From: Bacteroidales bacterium UBA3297
Lineage (GTDB): Bacteria; Bacteroidota; Bacteroidia; Bacteroidales; Paludibacteraceae
DNA: 64,000 bases
NCBI GenBank assembly: GCA_002362105.1
Contig: DETD01000001.1
Coordinates: forward strand, 1-64,000
Direction: 5' to 3'
Position numbers and translations under genes: made by a program. This document shows, piece by piece, positions 29,505-38,168 of the stretch (position 1 is its first letter; the number at the start of each line of letters is the position of its first letter). The notes under the pieces were generated by a model. The model worked only from the letters and a program-made list of their open reading frames with translations, was not told the DNA's origin and ran no database searches.

Positions 29505-31967
29505 ATGTTTGTAGATGTAATACTTCCTTTGGCACTGGCTAACGCCTACACCTACCACATTCCTACTGAACTGGAAGGGCAGGTTGAATTCGGCATGCGG
29601 CTAATCATACCATTTGGAACAAAAAAAATCTATACGGGAATCGCGCTCAAAATACACGACACGCCTCCCGAAATGGTGGAGCCTAAAGACATCCTGATGG
29701 TACTCGACAGCACACCCGCCATTACGGAAAAACAACTCGACCTATGGAAATGGCTCGCCAGCTACTACCAATGCACTTTGGGCGAAATCATGAAAGCCGC
29801 TCTACCATCGGGGTTGAAACTGGAGAGCGAGACTGAAGTATCCTACATCGAAGATTTCGAGGCCGAGCACCCACTAAAGCCGAAAGAGCAAGAGGCGCTT
29901 GACTTCCTATCCTCTCAGAAAAAGCCGACTCCACTCGACGAGCTGGGGAAGAACATCGGCATAAAGAACTGCCTGCCCATCGTCAAGAACCTGATGGAAA
30001 TGGGGGCTGTGAGCGTGGAAGAGGCCGTAAAAGAAAAGGTAAAGCCAAAAGTAGAGCAATATCTGACGCTAGCGCCAGAACTTGCAGACGAAGAAAAACT
30101 ACACGCTGTTTTCGACGGACTAGCCAAAGCACAAAAGCAATTGAAACTACTAATGTGCTACCTTACCGAGTCGCATTTCCTCTCACAAAGCGGGCAAGTG
30201 AAGGAAATCACAAAAAAAGAGTTGATGGAAAAAAGCGGATGTAACGCTGCGGTCGTCAAGTCGATGCTCGATAAGAAGATTTTCGTACCATACGAGAAAC
30301 AAGTGGGCAGAACCACATTCAACAGCGACTTGCACGCCGAAACCGCCAATTCTTTATCAGACGTGCAGCAATCGGCATACAACAGCATCGTTGAGCAATT
30401 CTCAAAAAAGCAGACGGTCCTTCTGCACGGTGTGACATCGAGCGGCAAGACTGAAATCTATATACACCTGATAAAAGACGTGATAAAAACGGGGAAGCAG
30501 GCTCTTTTCCTGCTTCCTGAAATAGCATTGACTACCCAGATTACCTTGCGCTTACGCAAAGTGTTCGGAAGCCAGTTGTGCGTCTACCACTCAAAGTTCA
30601 ACGACGCAGAACGGGTAGAAATCTGGCAAAACATGTTGAAAGGCGAGCACTGCCAAGTGGTATTGGGAGTCCGCTCTTCCGTCCTACTTCCATTCAAAGA
30701 TTTGGGACTCATTGTGGTAGACGAAGAGCACGAGAACAGCTACAAGCAGATTGACCCTGCACCACGCTATCATGCACGCGACACAGCCATCGTACTGGCA
30801 GGGCTAATGAAGGCGAAGGTGTTGCTCGGCTCTGCCACACCCTCAATCGAAACCTACTTCAATGCAAAAACGGGCAAATTCGGGTTCGTAGAGTTGAGCA
30901 CCCGCTTCGAGGGAGTGCAATTACCCGAAATAATTGTCGCCGACATAAAGGAAGCCATCAGGAAAAAAGAGATGCAGTTGCACTTCACCCCCGAGTTGGT
31001 GAAAGAAATGGCAGAAGCATTCAAAAACAACGAGCAAGTCATCTTATTCCAAAACCGCAGGGGATATTCACCCTACATACAGTGCTCCGCATGCGGCTAC
31101 GTGCCCCGATGCAAGAACTGCGACGTCAGCCTCACCTACCACAAATTTTCGAACCTGCTCAGTTGCCATTACTGCGGCTACACCTACCCGATGATGCAGA
31201 TATGTCCGGCATGCGGCAACCCCACCATCGGCACACGCGGGTTCGGCACAGAAAAAATCGAAGACGAGGTCAACCAAATATTTCCCGATGTGAAAGTGGC
31301 GCGGCTCGACTTAGACGTAGCCAAATCGAGAAAGAGTTTCGAGACCATCATTTCCGACTTCGAGAATGGAAATACAGACGTGCTGGTCGGCACCCAAATG
31401 ATTTCGAAAGGTTTAGACTTTGAGCGCGTAAGAGTTGTGGGGATATTGAATGCCGACTCTATGTTGTCGGTTCCTGATTTCCGAGCCAACGAGAGGGCGT
31501 ACCAATTAATGGCACAAGTTTCAGGTCGTGCAGGACGACGGGGCAAACGTGGCGTTGTAATCATACAAACGTCGCAGCCCGAGCACCCCATCATCAAACA
31601 AGTCCAGGCCAACGACTACCAGACGCACTACAACGAGCAACTGGAAGAACGCAACATGTTCCACTACCCACCCTACTTCCGTCTTACCCATCTATATATA
31701 AAAGGTAAGGATATGGACAACGTAGAGCATGCGGCAAACGAATTGGCGGCAAACCTGCGTGCGACGTTCGCTGGCCGTGTGTACGGCCCAGACAAACCGA
31801 GCATAACACGAGTCAACAACTTTCACATCCGTAAAATCGTGCTAAAACTAGAACGAGGTATTGATTTGGCAAAAGCAAAAGAGCTTACACAAATGTCGAT
31901 AGACCGGCTGAAGGCAAGCGGCAACTACAAGTCAATCATTTTCTATGCCGACGTCGACCCCGCATAA
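29505..31967 (+). CDS. priA: Primosomal protein N' (PriA replication restart helicase)
   Basis: An 820-residue superfamily 2 helicase that reloads the replisome at stalled forks. The N-terminal 3'-DNA-binding region starts FVDVILPLALANAYTYHIP. The helicase part has Walker A HGVTSSGKTEIY (near residue 310), DEEH Walker B and the GSATPSIE motif. The zinc region (from about residue 527) has paired cysteines CSAC, CKNC, CHYC and CPAC. QVSGRAGRRGKRG is motif VI. The C-terminal domain follows. Length is typical of Bacteroidota PriA. Confidence 0.97.
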   Translation: MFVDVILPLALANAYTYHIPTELEGQVEFGMRLIIPFGTKKIYTGIALKIHDTPPEMVEPKDILMVLDSTPAITEKQLDLWKWLASYYQCTLGEIMKAALPSGLKLESETEVSYIEDFEAEHPLKPKEQEALDFLSSQKKPTPLDELGKNIGIKNCLPIVKNLMEMGAVSVEEAVKEKVKPKVEQYLTLAPELADEEKLHAVFDGLAKAQKQLKLLMCYLTESHFLSQSGQVKEITKKELMEKSGCNAAVVKSMLDKKIFVPYEKQVGRTTFNSDLHAETANSLSDVQQSAYNSIVEQFSKKQTVLLHGVTSSGKTEIYIHLIKDVIKTGKQALFLLPEIALTTQITLRLRKVFGSQLCVYHSKFNDAERVEIWQNMLKGEHCQVVLGVRSSVLLPFKDLGLIVVDEEHENSYKQIDPAPRYHARDTAIVLAGLMKAKVLLGSATPSIETYFNAKTGKFGFVELSTRFEGVQLPEIIVADIKEAIRKKEMQLHFTPELVKEMAEAFKNNEQVILFQNRRGYSPYIQCSACGYVPRCKNCDVSLTYHKFSNLLSCHYCGYTYPMMQICPACGNPTIGTRGFGTEKIEDEVNQIFPDVKVARLDLDVAKSRKSFETIISDFENGNTDVLVGTQMISKGLDFERVRVVGILNADSMLSVPDFRANERAYQLMAQVSGRAGRRGKRGVVIIQTSQPEHPIIKQVQANDYQTHYNEQLEERNMFHYPPYFRLTHLYIKGKDMDNVEHAANELAANLRATFAGRVYGPDKPSITRVNNFHIRKIVLKLERGIDLAKAKELTQMSIDRLKASGNYKSIIFYADVDPA

Positions 31968-31993
31968 TATAGAACAAATAAAGACATCACAAT

Positions 31994-32182
31994 ATGGGAC
32001 TACTATACCAGAAGAAGAATAATTTTGACGAAGAGGACGGGAAGACCATCCAGTTCACCGACTGTATTAAAGACATAACCCCTGCAGAGGGGACCGACCT
32101 CGAATTTGCAAAGGCGAAAGAGACAGAAACGCCCAAAGAGATGGAGGAGAAGGTCAACAATGGCGGAAAAGAGCAACATTAA
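31994..32182 (+). CDS. Small hypothetical protein (62 aa)
   Basis: A short, strongly charged protein rich in Glu and Lys (DEEDGKTIQ, AKAKETETPKEMEEK), with no membrane helix or signal. It begins 26 bases after priA and ends 18 bases before the thioredoxin lipoprotein gene on the same strand, which makes translation plausible. I do not recognise a family. Confidence 0.45.
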   Translation: MGLLYQKKNNFDEEDGKTIQFTDCIKDITPAEGTDLEFAKAKETETPKEMEEKVNNGGKEQH

Positions 32183-32200
32183 ACCAGCAAAACAACATAA

Positions 32201-32674
32201 ATGAGCAAATACATTTTACCAGCATTAACCTGCCTGCTTGTGCTTACCGCTTGTAACAAAACCGGTAACACAACAAGCAGCGACTCCTCCATAACAGCCT
32301 CTACCGTAACCACAGAAGTAAAAGAATTGGGGAACGAGGAATTCAGGAAACTTGTAGGAGAGCCACAAGCCGATGGCAAACATTGGAAATTCGCCAGCGA
32401 CAAACCCATCATCATCGACTTCTATGCCACATGGTGCGGCCCATGTAAAAAAATGGCGCCAAACGTGGCACGACTAGCCCAAGAGTATGACGGAAAAATC
32501 AACATCTACAAAGTAAACGTTGAGAACGCGAGGGAAACAGCCTCCATCTTCGGCTTCAATAGCATACCAACCCTACTCTTTTTGAATCCGGCGAGCGGAC
32601 AACTGTGGTTAAAAAGCGGATACCAAGATTATAGTAGTCTAAAAGACTATATAAAAGAGACTTTGGGACTATAA
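32201..32674 (+). CDS. Thioredoxin-fold lipoprotein
   Basis: A 157-residue envelope lipoprotein with signal ending LVLTAC (Cys18). A thioredoxin domain follows, with active site W78-C79-G80-P81-C82-K in FYATWCGPCKKMAP and the cis-proline segment NSIPTLLFL. It is probably a periplasm-facing disulfide reductase or oxidase. The linker between lipid anchor and domain is Ser/Thr-rich. It follows the small charged ORF by 18 bases. Confidence 0.9.
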   Translation: MSKYILPALTCLLVLTACNKTGNTTSSDSSITASTVTTEVKELGNEEFRKLVGEPQADGKHWKFASDKPIIIDFYATWCGPCKKMAPNVARLAQEYDGKINIYKVNVENARETASIFGFNSIPTLLFLNPASGQLWLKSGYQDYSSLKDYIKETLGL

Positions 32675-32720
32675 TCGCAAAAAAACAAAGAAATTATTAA
32701 CAATATATTTCTAATTTTTA

Positions 32721-32728
32721 TACTTTTG
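32721..32728 (+). promoter_or_regulatory. -7 promoter motif for DUF177-rpmF
   Basis: TACTTTTG (TAnnTTTG), 18 bases before the ATG at 32747. An in-frame TTG inside this motif would be a false start. Confidence 0.6.
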
Positions 32729-32746
32729 CAAAGTTTTTCACAATCT

Positions 32747-33295
32747 ATGGAGGCAGAAAGCAAATACTTCATTCCTTTAAGCGAGGAGCAGACACAAGTC
32801 AACACCTACTCGTATGAGATTGGGGATGAGTTTTTTGAGAGTCTTGAAGATGCGGAAATCAAGCGCGGCAAGGCGAGTGTCAAGCTAACTTGTCGCAAAG
32901 AACCGAGTTCTTTTGTCTTAGACTTCAGCATCGACGGCATGGTATACATACCATGTGACCGCTGTCTCGACGACATGGAGCAACCCATCTCCACGGAAGG
33001 GGAACTCATTGTCCGATTCGGCGAAGAACGAGTTGTAGAGAACGAGGACACCATCTTCCTTCCCGAAGCCGAGAAGGGGATTGACGTGCAATGGAACATT
33101 TACGAGTTCATTGCGTTGGCAATACCTTTAAGACACGTGCATCCAGAAGGGCAATGTAACCCTGAAATGGCGGCAAAGTTCGCTTCAGTAATGGTTAGCG
33201 GGGAAGAAGACGAAAGCCTACCGGCAACAGATCAGGCTGAAAAGCCATCAGACCCTCGCTGGGACGTTCTCAAAAAGCTAAAGACAAAAGAATAA
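32747..33295 (+). CDS. DUF177 (YceD-like) protein
   Basis: A 182-residue protein of the DUF177 family. The family is nearly always encoded just before rpmF, as here (22-base gap), and has been linked to 23S rRNA accumulation in E. coli and plants. A CxxC pair lies in IPCDRCLDDM and a C-terminal acidic tail follows. I chose ATG 32747 because the longer frame starts at a TTG that falls within the -7 motif TACTTTTG, so it cannot be transcribed from that promoter. Confidence 0.88.
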   Translation: MEAESKYFIPLSEEQTQVNTYSYEIGDEFFESLEDAEIKRGKASVKLTCRKEPSSFVLDFSIDGMVYIPCDRCLDDMEQPISTEGELIVRFGEERVVENEDTIFLPEAEKGIDVQWNIYEFIALAIPLRHVHPEGQCNPEMAAKFASVMVSGEEDESLPATDQAEKPSDPRWDVLKKLKTKE

Positions 33296-33317
33296 ACAAT
33301 TTAAAGGTTATAAAATC

Positions 33318-33521
33318 ATGGCACATCCTAAGAGAAGACAGTCAAAGACTAGATCAGCAAAAAGAAGAACCCACTATAAGGCAGTTGCTCCTACATTGGC
33401 AGTATGCCCTAACTGCGGTGCTCTTTATGTTTACCACAAGGTTTGCGGCGAATGCGGTTACTACCGTGGTGTAGTTGCAATCAAGATGGATCAGGAAGAA
33501 GAAGTTTCTGCAGCTGAATAA
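33318..33521 (+). CDS. rpmF: 50S ribosomal protein L32
   Basis: L32, 67 residues. It begins MAHPKRRQSKTRSAKRRTHY and has a zinc-ribbon CPNC...CGEC, so it is the zinc-containing form. It has a short acidic C-terminal extension (DQEEEVSAAE). It is co-transcribed with the DUF177 gene and followed by a strong terminator, so fabH is transcribed separately even though the gene order rpmF-fabH is conserved. Confidence 0.97.
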   Translation: MAHPKRRQSKTRSAKRRTHYKAVAPTLAVCPNCGALYVYHKVCGECGYYRGVVAIKMDQEEEVSAAE

Positions 33522-33568
33522 GTTTTTTGAATAAATCAATCCTTGCAATGCAAGATTACAGAAAAATA

Positions 33569-33604
33569 GCAAAGCCCTAAAAGATTTTAGGGCTTGCTTT
33601 TTTT
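33569..33604 (+). terminator. DUF177-rpmF terminator
   Basis: Arms 33569-33582 and 33585-33597 form a GC-rich AGCCCTAAAA / TTTTAGGGCT stem with one bulged base, followed by seven T. It ends 4 bases before the fabH -7 motif. Confidence 0.88.
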
Positions 33605-33607
33605 ACG

Positions 33608-33615
33608 TATATTTG
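33608..33615 (+). promoter_or_regulatory. -7 promoter motif for fabH
   Basis: TATATTTG, exact TAnnTTTG, 27 bases before the fabH ATG at 33643 and immediately after the rpmF terminator. Confidence 0.65.
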
Positions 33616-33642
33616 CATAAAAGTCATACAAGAATTAAAAAA

Positions 33643-34650
33643 ATGGGAAAAATACACGCCGCTATTACAGGTGTTGGAGCCTATCTGCCTGACTATGTGC
33701 TGACAAATGACGAGCTCAGCCGTATGGTCGACACAAACGACGAATGGATTACCACACGCGTAGGCATCAAGGAAAGAAGAATTGAAAAAGGTGAGAACCG
33801 TCCAGCCTCATATATGGGGACTAAAGCGGTTGAGAACCTTTTCGAAAGAACAAAAACAAATCCCGAAGAAATAGAAGTTGTCATTTGTGCCACCAGCACT
33901 CCTGACCACATTTTCCCCGCAACAGCTGCCATTATCGCAGAGAACTGTGGAATCAAGAACGCACTCTGTTTTGACATCCAAGCCGCTTGTGCAGGCTTCC
34001 TTACCGCATACACCATAGCGTCGAACTTCATTGAAAGTACACGTAAAAAGAAGGTTTTGGTAGTTTCTACCGAAAAGATGTCGTATATGGTCGACTATAC
34101 CGACCGTGCGACTTGCCCGTTGTTCGGCGATGGCGCAGGTGCAGCCCTTATTGAGCCTAACGAAGACGGCTTCGGACTTATCGATAGCGAGATGCGCACC
34201 GACGGCAGTGGTGTTCCTTACCTCCAGATGAAAGCCGGAGGCTCTGCAAAAGCCGCTTCTCACGAATCGGTTGACGCCCACGAACACTTCGTTTACCAAG
34301 AAGGTAAAGTCGTATTCAAACACGCTGTTACCAATATGAGCAAGACAACTGGCGAAATTATGGAACGCAACAGTTTGAAGGGAGAAGACATCAGATGGTT
34401 TATTCCTCACCAGGCCAACCTCCGCATTATTGAAGCTGTAGGCCAGCGTGTAGAAATTCCGACTGAAAACATCTATGTCAACATCGAAAAGTACGGCAAC
34501 ACCTCATCTGCAACAATTCCAATCTGTCTTTGGGAAATGCAGAATGCAGGCCAATTGAAAAAAGGCGACAAAATAGTCTGTGCAACTTTCGGTGCAGGCT
34601 TCACTTTCGGCTCTATCTATATCAATTGGGCTTACGACACTCAGAAATAA
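33643..34650 (+). CDS. fabH: Beta-ketoacyl-ACP synthase III
   Basis: FabH condenses acetyl-CoA (or a branched acyl-CoA) with malonyl-ACP to start fatty acid synthesis. The protein is 335 residues. The catalytic triad is Cys116 in DIQAACAGF, His in FIPHQANLRI and Asn in YGNTSSATIP. A longer frame from TTG 33613 is rejected because that TTG lies within the -7 motif; ATG 33643 begins MGKIHAAITGVGAYLP, the usual family start. In many Bacteroidales era and der follow; here the iron uptake unit follows. Confidence 0.96.
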   Translation: MGKIHAAITGVGAYLPDYVLTNDELSRMVDTNDEWITTRVGIKERRIEKGENRPASYMGTKAVENLFERTKTNPEEIEVVICATSTPDHIFPATAAIIAENCGIKNALCFDIQAACAGFLTAYTIASNFIESTRKKKVLVVSTEKMSYMVDYTDRATCPLFGDGAGAALIEPNEDGFGLIDSEMRTDGSGVPYLQMKAGGSAKAASHESVDAHEHFVYQEGKVVFKHAVTNMSKTTGEIMERNSLKGEDIRWFIPHQANLRIIEAVGQRVEIPTENIYVNIEKYGNTSSATIPICLWEMQNAGQLKKGDKIVCATFGAGFTFGSIYINWAYDTQK

Positions 34651-34671
34651 TTAGAGGTCAACAATACTTGC

Positions 34672-34704
34672 AAAAGCCATCGGACTGTGTCCGATGGCTT
34701 TTTT
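34672..34704 (+). terminator. fabH terminator
   Basis: A perfect stem AAAAGCCATCGGAC / GTCCGATGGCTTTT around TGT, with a T run. Confidence 0.92.
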
Positions 34705-34784
34705 ATTCTAAATTACGCGAGTAACAAGTTAAGAGTCAAGGTATTTATATTTATATTATTTATAATCATTCTAACTTATCGACT

Positions 34785-34822
34785 TTTTGCAATTCATTTG
34801 CAAATAATTAGAAGTAATTTTG
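34785..34822 (+). promoter_or_regulatory. Promoter region of feoAB with repeated TTGCAA
   Basis: The -7 motif TAATTTTG (34815-34822) lies 27 bases before the feoB ATG. Just upstream, the palindromic hexamer TTGCAA occurs twice (34787-34792 and 34798-34803), spaced one helical turn apart. It could be an operator for an iron regulator, but I cannot match it to a known Fur or DtxR box, so that is only a suggestion. Confidence 0.45.
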
Positions 34823-34849
34823 CAGTGTAATAGTAAAGCAAAGCTACGA

Positions 34850-37420
34850 ATGAGGTTATCGGAACTAAAGACGGGAGAGAAAGCCGTCATTTTAAAGGTG
34901 TATGGAAACGGAGGTTTCAGGAAAAGAATTATTGAGATGGGGTTTGTTAGAGGCGCAGAAGTGCAAGCCATCCATAACGCCCCCCTGCAAGACCCCGTAG
35001 AATACCACATTATGGACTACAATATTTCGCTACGACGAAGCGAAAGCGCCATGGTGGAAGTTCTTTCGCAAGAGGAATTTGAAAACACATTCAAAAGTAA
35101 GGAGTTCACGGGCACTATCAACATCGAAGAAGAAAGAAAAAAAGAGATAACCCGTAGAGAAAAGGAAATAAAGGTAGCCTTAGTCGGCAATCCGAACTGT
35201 GGGAAAACCAGCCTTTTCAACTTCATTTCCCACTCTACCGAACACGTCGGCAACTATAGTGGCGTTACCGTTGAAGCAAAAGAAGGTCATTTCGAGTTTC
35301 AAGGTTACCACTTCACACTAGTCGACCTACCCGGCACTTATTCGCTCGACTCTTATTCACCAGAAGAAATATACGTCCGGAAGAATTTGGTAGACAACAC
35401 GCCAGACGTGATACTGAATGTTGTTGACGCATCGAACCTTGAACGCAACCTCTACCTCACAACGCAACTCATTGAAATGAACATGCCGATGATTGTTGCG
35501 CTGAACATGTACGACGAACTAAAACAAAAAGGTGACGAGCTAGACCACGAGAAATTAGGCTTGTTGCTGGGTGTTCCCTTCGTGCCGACCATAGGCCGGA
35601 ACGGCAAAGGAATCGACCTTTTGTTCCACATGATTATCAACATCTTCGAAGGAAGCTATTATTTCAACGAAGAAGGTGGTATTGACAAGGAAAAATTCCT
35701 TGAGGAATTTGAAAACAACCCGGAAAAACATAAGGAAGACGGAGCGATTGACCACACTCCCGTGTTCAACGTCGCCCACCACATTCACATCAACCACGGC
35801 CCTGTAATCGAAGCTGCCGAAAACAGGTTACAAGCCGAATTAAAGAAAAACCAAAACATCAGGGCACGCTACTCCACCCGTTTCCTAGCCATCAAACTGA
35901 TTGAGGGAGACAAAGAAGCCGTAAAACAGATTGCCGAACTGGAAAATGCCGAGGAAATCTTCAAAATTCAAAAAGAAGAGCAAAAACGCATTGCCAGCGA
36001 ATTGAACGAAGATCCTGAGTCGGCTGTAACAAACGCACGCTACGGATTTATAGCAGGCGCCCTCGGCGAGACATTCAAGCACGCGAAAGAAGACGGCCGG
36101 AAACTAACCAAAATGATAGACCGCTTCGTCACAGACAAATTCTTCGGCTATCCCATCTTCCTGCTATTTATCGGATTCATGTTCTGGTGCACCTTCTCAT
36201 TAGGTGCCTATCCGATGGAATGGATTGACAATTTAGTCAGTCTTATTAAAGATGGTGTTTCAGAACTAATGCCAGACGGTATACTGAAAGACCTTGTCGT
36301 AGATGGAATTATCGGCGGTGTAGGGGGCGTAATCGTCTTCCTTCCCAACATACTCATCCTCTACTCGTTCATCTCTTTCATGGAAGACTCGGGCTACATG
36401 GCTCGTGCGGCCTTCATTATGGACAAGGTGATGCACAAAATGGGGCTCCACGGCAAATCGTTCATTCCACTGATTATGGGCTTCGGTTGCAATGTACCTG
36501 CCATTATGGGAACCCGCATCATAGAAAGTAGAAAAAGCCGCATCATAACCATCATGGTGCTGCCGTTTATGAGTTGCAGTGCCCGCATCCCCATCTACAG
36601 TCTGTTCGCTGTAGCGTTCTTTCCCGAGCACCCGGCCCTCACCACGTTCGCCCTCTATTTTATCGGGGTGTTCATGGCGTTTATATTTGCCCGCGTATTC
36701 CGTTATTTCTTCAAGGAAGACGAGGCACCGTTCGTATTAGAGCTACCACCCTACCGAATGCCTACCGGGAAATCGGTATTAGTGCATGTATGGGACAAAA
36801 CAAAAGAGTATTTGAAAAAAATGGGAGGCATCATTCTTATCGCATCCATCGCCGTCTGGTTCCTCGAGTATTTCCCACGCGACAAGCAGTTAGACGAAAT
36901 GAAAGCCAACCCTACTGAAGCCTACAACACACCGAACGCTGACGGGATAACTCCACTGGAAGCCGCATCGGTACGTCAGAAAGAAAACTCGTATATCGGC
37001 CAGATTGGCCATGCCATTGAACCTGTAGTCCGCCCATTGGGTTTCACCTGGCAAATGGGGGTTTCGTTACTAGCCGGTTCGGTCGCAAAAGAGGTGGTCG
37101 TAAGTACAATGAACGTACTCTATACAGGCGATACCGACAGTGGCATTGAAGACAGCGACGAAGCAGCGGTACAGAAGATGTCGCGAAAGATGAACAGCGA
37201 AATAAGGGCAGACGGGACACACGTCTACACTCCGCTTACCGCATTCGCCTTCCTGGTTTTCGTCCTTTTGTACTTCCCTTGTGCGGCTACGCTAATTGCC
37301 ATAAAGAACGAAGCCGGAAGTTGGAAATGGACAGCATTAAGTCTGGCATACACCAGCGCACTTGCCTGGATTATTTCCTTCCTCATCTTTCAAATTGGCA
37401 CTTTATTGGGTTTAGGATAA
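34850..37420 (+). CDS. feoB: Ferrous iron transporter, FeoA-FeoB fusion
   Basis: 856 residues. An N-terminal FeoA (SH3-like) domain at residues about 1-72 (MRLSELKTGEKAVILKV, GFVRGAEV) is fused to FeoB. The GTPase has G1 GNPNCGKTS near residue 113, G3 DLPGTYSL and G4 NMYDE. After the spacer come the membrane core (from about residue 427) with two Gate-type halves, including DSGYMARAAF and GFGCNVPAIMGTR, and a conserved Cys in FMSCSARIP. It imports Fe(II). I use ATG 34850; the upstream TTG in frame lies within the -7 motif. Its downstream partner is a 54-residue Cys-rich protein. Confidence 0.95.
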   Translation: MRLSELKTGEKAVILKVYGNGGFRKRIIEMGFVRGAEVQAIHNAPLQDPVEYHIMDYNISLRRSESAMVEVLSQEEFENTFKSKEFTGTINIEEERKKEITRREKEIKVALVGNPNCGKTSLFNFISHSTEHVGNYSGVTVEAKEGHFEFQGYHFTLVDLPGTYSLDSYSPEEIYVRKNLVDNTPDVILNVVDASNLERNLYLTTQLIEMNMPMIVALNMYDELKQKGDELDHEKLGLLLGVPFVPTIGRNGKGIDLLFHMIINIFEGSYYFNEEGGIDKEKFLEEFENNPEKHKEDGAIDHTPVFNVAHHIHINHGPVIEAAENRLQAELKKNQNIRARYSTRFLAIKLIEGDKEAVKQIAELENAEEIFKIQKEEQKRIASELNEDPESAVTNARYGFIAGALGETFKHAKEDGRKLTKMIDRFVTDKFFGYPIFLLFIGFMFWCTFSLGAYPMEWIDNLVSLIKDGVSELMPDGILKDLVVDGIIGGVGGVIVFLPNILILYSFISFMEDSGYMARAAFIMDKVMHKMGLHGKSFIPLIMGFGCNVPAIMGTRIIESRKSRIITIMVLPFMSCSARIPIYSLFAVAFFPEHPALTTFALYFIGVFMAFIFARVFRYFFKEDEAPFVLELPPYRMPTGKSVLVHVWDKTKEYLKKMGGIILIASIAVWFLEYFPRDKQLDEMKANPTEAYNTPNADGITPLEAASVRQKENSYIGQIGHAIEPVVRPLGFTWQMGVSLLAGSVAKEVVVSTMNVLYTGDTDSGIEDSDEAAVQKMSRKMNSEIRADGTHVYTPLTAFAFLVFVLLYFPCAATLIAIKNEAGSWKWTALSLAYTSALAWIISFLIFQIGTLLGLG

Positions 37421-37432
37421 AAAATATAAATT

Positions 37433-37597
37433 ATGGGTATTCAAGAACTTATAGTTGCGATTATAGGCGTGTTTGTTATATACACATGTATTCGCAAAAT
37501 CATACGGATTGCAAAGGGGAAAGAAAACCCCTGCAGTTGTTGTAACAAGTCGGGCTGTGGACAATGCCATCTTAATAATAAAGAAAATACACTATAA
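37433..37597 (+). CDS. FeoB-associated Cys-rich membrane protein (54 aa)
   Basis: A very short gene 12 bases after feoB. One N-terminal membrane helix (ELIVAIIGVFVIYTCI) is followed by a basic segment and a cysteine cluster CSCCNKSGCGQCH. This matches the small FeoB_associated family found beside feoB in Bacteroidota and Firmicutes, thought to assist ferrous transport in place of FeoC. The mechanism is not established. Confidence 0.88.
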   Translation: MGIQELIVAIIGVFVIYTCIRKIIRIAKGKENPCSCCNKSGCGQCHLNNKENTL

Positions 37598-37601
37598 AAT
37601 A

Positions 37602-37633
37602 AGCGAAGCGGGACAAAACCCGCTTCGCTATTT
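37602..37633. terminator. Terminator of the feo unit (convergent with the oxidase-family gene)
   Basis: A perfect 11-bp stem AGCGAAGCGGG / CCCGCTTCGCT with loop ACAAAA, followed by ATTTAATAT. It lies between convergent genes and may serve both. Confidence 0.85.
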
Positions 37634-37702
37634 AATATATTCACAGATATTCCTCTCTTTGGCAGAGACACACCCCGACAACTTTTCCAAACATATAGAA
37701 AA

Positions 37703-38137
37703 TTAGAGCGTGATGTACTCTTTAGGTTTGAAGTTATCTTCAAAAGTCCACACATGCGCCTTACCGTGTCTCATACGGAAGACCCGCAAGAAATCGAGTA
37801 CCGCGGCCTCACCCTGTTCTGCAATCCATCCCTTCATGAACTGTCGGGACGGATGGTTAATGATTTCACGCTTGAAATCGTCGTCGTCAACCAATTCAAA
37901 TTCGCCTTCAACACGAATCTGGTATTTACCGGCAGAGAAACAGACCTCCGACTTCGGATTCGCCAACAATTGTTTGCAGAGATCTTTCATCTTTCCAGTA
38001 TGGAAAACGATACCGTTTTCATCGGCACTGAAAAGAAGAATGTCACGAACATGAGGTTGTCCGTTTTCACAAGTTGCCACATGCATAATCGGATGCTGCA
38101 TACCCTTGATAATTTCAAAAATTTGTTCTTTTGTCAT
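37703..38137 (-). CDS. Pyridoxamine 5'-phosphate oxidase-family (flavin-binding split barrel) protein
   Basis: 144 residues with the split-barrel fold signatures: HVATCENGQPHVRDILLFSADENGIVFHT, then LLANPKSEVCFSAG and the C-terminal KAHVWTFEDNF. Such proteins bind FMN or F420-like cofactors or haem. It lacks the full PdxH pattern, so pyridoxal phosphate synthesis is unlikely. It lies 31 bases downstream of the DUF5131 gene on the same strand and may share its mRNA. Confidence 0.85.
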   Translation of the reverse strand: MTKEQIFEIIKGMQHPIMHVATCENGQPHVRDILLFSADENGIVFHTGKMKDLCKQLLANPKSEVCFSAGKYQIRVEGEFELVDDDDFKREIINHPSRQFMKGWIAEQGEAAVLDFLRVFRMRHGKAHVWTFEDNFKPKEYITL

Positions 38138-38168
38138 ATTTGTTCTGATATTTTAGTGATTGTATAAT

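Noticed and set aside
31082..31423. Plus-strand ORF inside priA rich in Arg and His
   Set aside because: Shadow frame of the zinc-binding part of priA.
37441..37755. 104-codon minus-strand ORF opposite the FeoB-associated gene
   Set aside because: Overlaps the well-supported small Cys-rich gene and its terminator.
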